Below, piece by piece: positions 62,314-64,000 of a stretch of DNA of 64,000 bases. The notes beneath the pieces are model-generated. The model did not search any database. It had not been told where the DNA came from and saw nothing but the letters and a program-made list of their open reading frames with translations. This stretch comes from Halomonas sp. LR3S48 (lineage in GTDB: Bacteria; Pseudomonadota; Gammaproteobacteria; Pseudomonadales; Halomonadaceae): assembly GCF_025725665.1 (NCBI RefSeq), contig NZ_CP107009.1, positions 1,984,001-2,048,000 of the forward strand, given 5' to 3'. The stretch's first letter is position 1; each line of letters begins with the position of its first letter. The position numbers and the translations under genes are program-made.

Positions 62314-63518
62314 GCCTGAGCCTCCAGGGGCGCGGTGCGTTTGACCGGTGCCTCGCTGATGAACCAGTGCAGCAGGGCGGCGATCACCGAGAGCAGTATG
62401 GCAAGCTTCCATACCACGTCATAGTCGCCATGCAGGTCGTAGAGCATGCCGCCCAGCCACACGCCGGTGAACGAGCCGACCTGGTGAAACAGGAAGACGA
62501 TACCGCCAAGCATGGAGAGGTGGCGCACGCCGAATACTGCGGCGACGATGCCGTTGGTCAGCGGCACCGTGGAGAGCCACAGCAGGCCCATGGCGATGCC
62601 GAACAGGTAGGCGCTGGCCGGGCTCAGCGGCAGGAACACGAAGGCGGCGATCACCGCACCGCGGGTCAGGTAGAGCCAGCTGAGCAGGCGCGGCTTGGAG
62701 TAGATGCCGCCCAGCCAGCCGGCGGCGTAGGTGCCGAAGATGTTGAACAGGCCCACCAGGGCCAGGACGGTGCTGCCTACGTGGACGGCCAGGCCGTTGT
62801 CGAACAAATAGCCGGGCAGGTGCACACCGATGAAAACCACCTGGAAGCCGCAGACAAAGAAGCCCAGGCACAGCAGCCAGAAACCGCGGTGCCCGGCGGC
62901 CTCGTCCAGCGCTCCGCGCAGCGAGAGGTCGGTGGCCAGGCGTGCGGAGGGACGGTCCTTCAGCATGGCGCCGAGCGGTACCATCATTGCCGCCAGGGCG
63001 CCCATCGCCAGCAGTGCGGCCGACCAGCCGAGCCAGCCGAGCAGGCCCAGGGTGCCCGGCAGCATGGCGAACTGACCGAACGAGCCCGCTGCACTGACGA
63101 TGCCCATGGCCATGCTGCGCTTTTCCGGCGCCACGGCACGGCCCACGGCGCCGAGGATTACCGAGAAGGTGGTGCCAGAAAGCCCCAGGCCGATCAGCAC
63201 CCCGGCTGAGAGCGACATGCCCAGCGCCGATTCGGAAAGGCCCATGAACAGTAGGCCCAAGGTGTAGAGCACACCGCCGACCGCCACCACCCGGGCAGCA
63301 CCGAAACGGTCGGCCAACGCCCCGGTGAAGGGCTGGGCGAACCCCCAGATGAGGTTCTGCAATGCCAGGGCGAAAGCGAATACCTCGCGCCCCCAGCCGA
63401 GCTCGCTGCTCATTGGCTCGAGGAACAGACCGAAGCCATGACGCAGCCCCATGGCCAGCGAGATGACCAGGCTGCCGAGCAGGATCAACAGCAACGTGTG
63501 GCGGCGAAGGGCGTCCAT
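62310..63518 (-). CDS. MFS transporter (oxalate/formate or monocarboxylate type)
   Basis: A 402-residue, 12-helix major facilitator. The N-terminus LLILLGSLVISLAMGLRHGF GLFLEPMSSELGWGREVFAF with GALADRFGAARVV (loop 2-3 motif A) and GLSGTTFSVILGAVGRAVAP EKRSMAMGIVSAAGSFGQF matches the monocarboxylate/oxalate-formate antiporter group. The substrate is unknown. Coupled to a 41-residue membrane protein downstream. Confidence 0.88.
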   Translation of the reverse strand: MDALRRHTLLLILLGSLVISLAMGLRHGFGLFLEPMSSELGWGREVFAFALALQNLIWGFAQPFTGALADRFGAARVVAVGGVLYTLGLLFMGLSESALGMSLSAGVLIGLGLSGTTFSVILGAVGRAVAPEKRSMAMGIVSAAGSFGQFAMLPGTLGLLGWLGWSAALLAMGALAAMMVPLGAMLKDRPSARLATDLSLRGALDEAAGHRGFWLLCLGFFVCGFQVVFIGVHLPGYLFDNGLAVHVGSTVLALVGLFNIFGTYAAGWLGGIYSKPRLLSWLYLTRGAVIAAFVFLPLSPASAYLFGIAMGLLWLSTVPLTNGIVAAVFGVRHLSMLGGIVFLFHQVGSFTGVWLGGMLYDLHGDYDVVWKLAILLSVIAALLHWFISEAPVKRTAPLEAQA

Positions 63519-63680
63519 GGTGATTATCCCGTTTGCAGACTAACGAGAATGCACTATCGCGCTTTCTCCATGGGCTGGCAATGTCGCCGATTGGCGACTT
63601 CCTTGTAGCTAATGCGCCACATGTGTAAAGGCGCTGTACTTCGCTATCATGAACACTGTTCGTCAACTTGGAGATACGTC

Positions 63681-63860
63681 ATGTCACGGCGCCTGTTGTT
63701 TCCTTTCGTCCTGATACTTGCCGCCATGCTGGTGGCAGGCTGCAGCTACCAGCCGGCACGTATCAAGTCCGAGCCGCTGATCGTCATCGACGATGGCCAT
63801 GGTGGGCATCATGGTGGCCGCTTCTGTCCTCCGGGGCAGGCCAAGAAGGGACGCTGCTGA
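63681..63860 (+). CDS. Small lipoprotein
   Basis: A 59-residue precursor. The signal peptide LLFPFVLILAAMLVAGC ends in the lipobox LVAGC (Cys at residue 21). The mature part has a His/Gly-rich segment DDGHGGHHGGRF and ends FCPPGQAKKGRC. This PPGQAKKGxC ending recurs in small gammaproteobacterial lipoproteins of unknown role; the histidines could bind metal. Start ATG 63681, with TTGGAGATA upstream. Confidence 0.75.
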   Translation: MSRRLLFPFVLILAAMLVAGCSYQPARIKSEPLIVIDDGHGGHHGGRFCPPGQAKKGRC

Positions 63861-63969
63861 ATAAGCGCTCCCCAAAGGCGCGCTAGACTGACTAGAGTCG
63901 TACCCATAACGACTGCGAACGGGAACCGGAAGGGGCGTCTGGAGTTCTTGCCCTTGCGAGGTACATGCC

Positions 63970-64000
63970 ATGAAAACGTCCCTGCGCTTGCTCACCCTGA
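63970..64000 (+). CDS. Start of a gene cut by the window end (signal-peptide-like)
   Basis: ATG 63970 with GCGAGGTA upstream begins MKTSLRLLTL, a basic then hydrophobic start typical of an exported protein. Only ten codons are visible, so nothing more can be said. Confidence 0.5.
   Translation, partial: MKTSLRLLTL

Overview
The window is about 64 kb of high-GC chromosome from a gammaproteobacterium. Its gene content fits a halophilic or marine Halomonadaceae-type organism: a seven-subunit-type Mrp Na+/H+ antiporter with fused A and B subunits, a liu leucine-degradation operon with a LiuR-type operator, an SbtA-like bicarbonate permease, and a T6SS VgrG/VasX-type cassette. The genus is an inference from gene content only.

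Layout. 1-1.7 kb: 3' end of katG and a cold-shock/DUF1294 protein. 1.7-10.1 kb: an accessory region, AT-rich in most of its genes. It holds promoterless plus-strand genes, each ending in a site with integron attC architecture (2351-2428, 3062-3144, 3729-3776, 4742-4812, 8590-8642, 9549-9611, and a collapsed one at 10071-10090). No integrase gene is in view, so this looks like a decayed array or a cluster of attC sites lacking an integrase. Its cargo is a GNAT acetyltransferase interrupted by an amber codon, a DUF2971-like protein, a methyltransferase with two lesions, a HEPN-like protein and an Mrr-type endonuclease. The array is interrupted by a compact minus-strand operon (helix-turn-helix protein, GIY-YIG protein, MORC/MutL-like GHKL ATPase; 4992-7794) and by a wrecked IS1380-family transposase. 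This operon is the best candidate for an undescribed defence or DNA-processing system.

10.2-24.3 kb: a large HTH-STAND-TPR regulator, an FAD oxidoreductase divergent from a VapA-family protein, an orphan CcdA antitoxin, and a T6SS module (vgrG, VasX-like toxin, membrane protein, beta-propeller protein). This block is flanked by two near-identical 24-nt direct repeats (10178-10201, 24231-24254) and ends next to a broken second copy of the mvaB 3' end.

24.5-34.5 kb: a methyltransferase, the complete liuABCDE operon (leucine/isovalerate to acetyl-CoA and acetoacetate), and an SbtA-like permease divergent from its probable LysR regulator. 34.5-41.6 kb: a BTAD/TPR regulator with DUF4242, OsmC and flavoprotein genes, divergent from a cysteine synthase-glutaredoxin fusion and an AhpD-like protein; together they suggest a thiol or electrophile response. 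41.6-47.4 kb: mnh/pha antiporter operon with overlapping genes. 47.7-50.4 kb: a TetR regulator with a truncated haemoglobin, then a metallo-beta-lactamase-fold gene divergent from a second TetR; clear palindromic operators are visible for both regulators. 50.5-56.7 kb: VOC protein, CorA, AraC, EamA transporter, GntP permease and patatin phospholipase. 56.8-62.2 kb: a LysR-controlled cluster of two pirins, an isochorismatase-fold hydrolase, a monooxygenase-domain protein and an FMN reductase, followed by a TfoX-like protein. 62.2-64 kb: an MFS transporter with a tiny overlapping membrane protein, a small lipoprotein and the start of another gene.

No rRNA or tRNA genes and no CRISPR array were recognised. 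Family assignments come from reading motifs by eye, with no database search.
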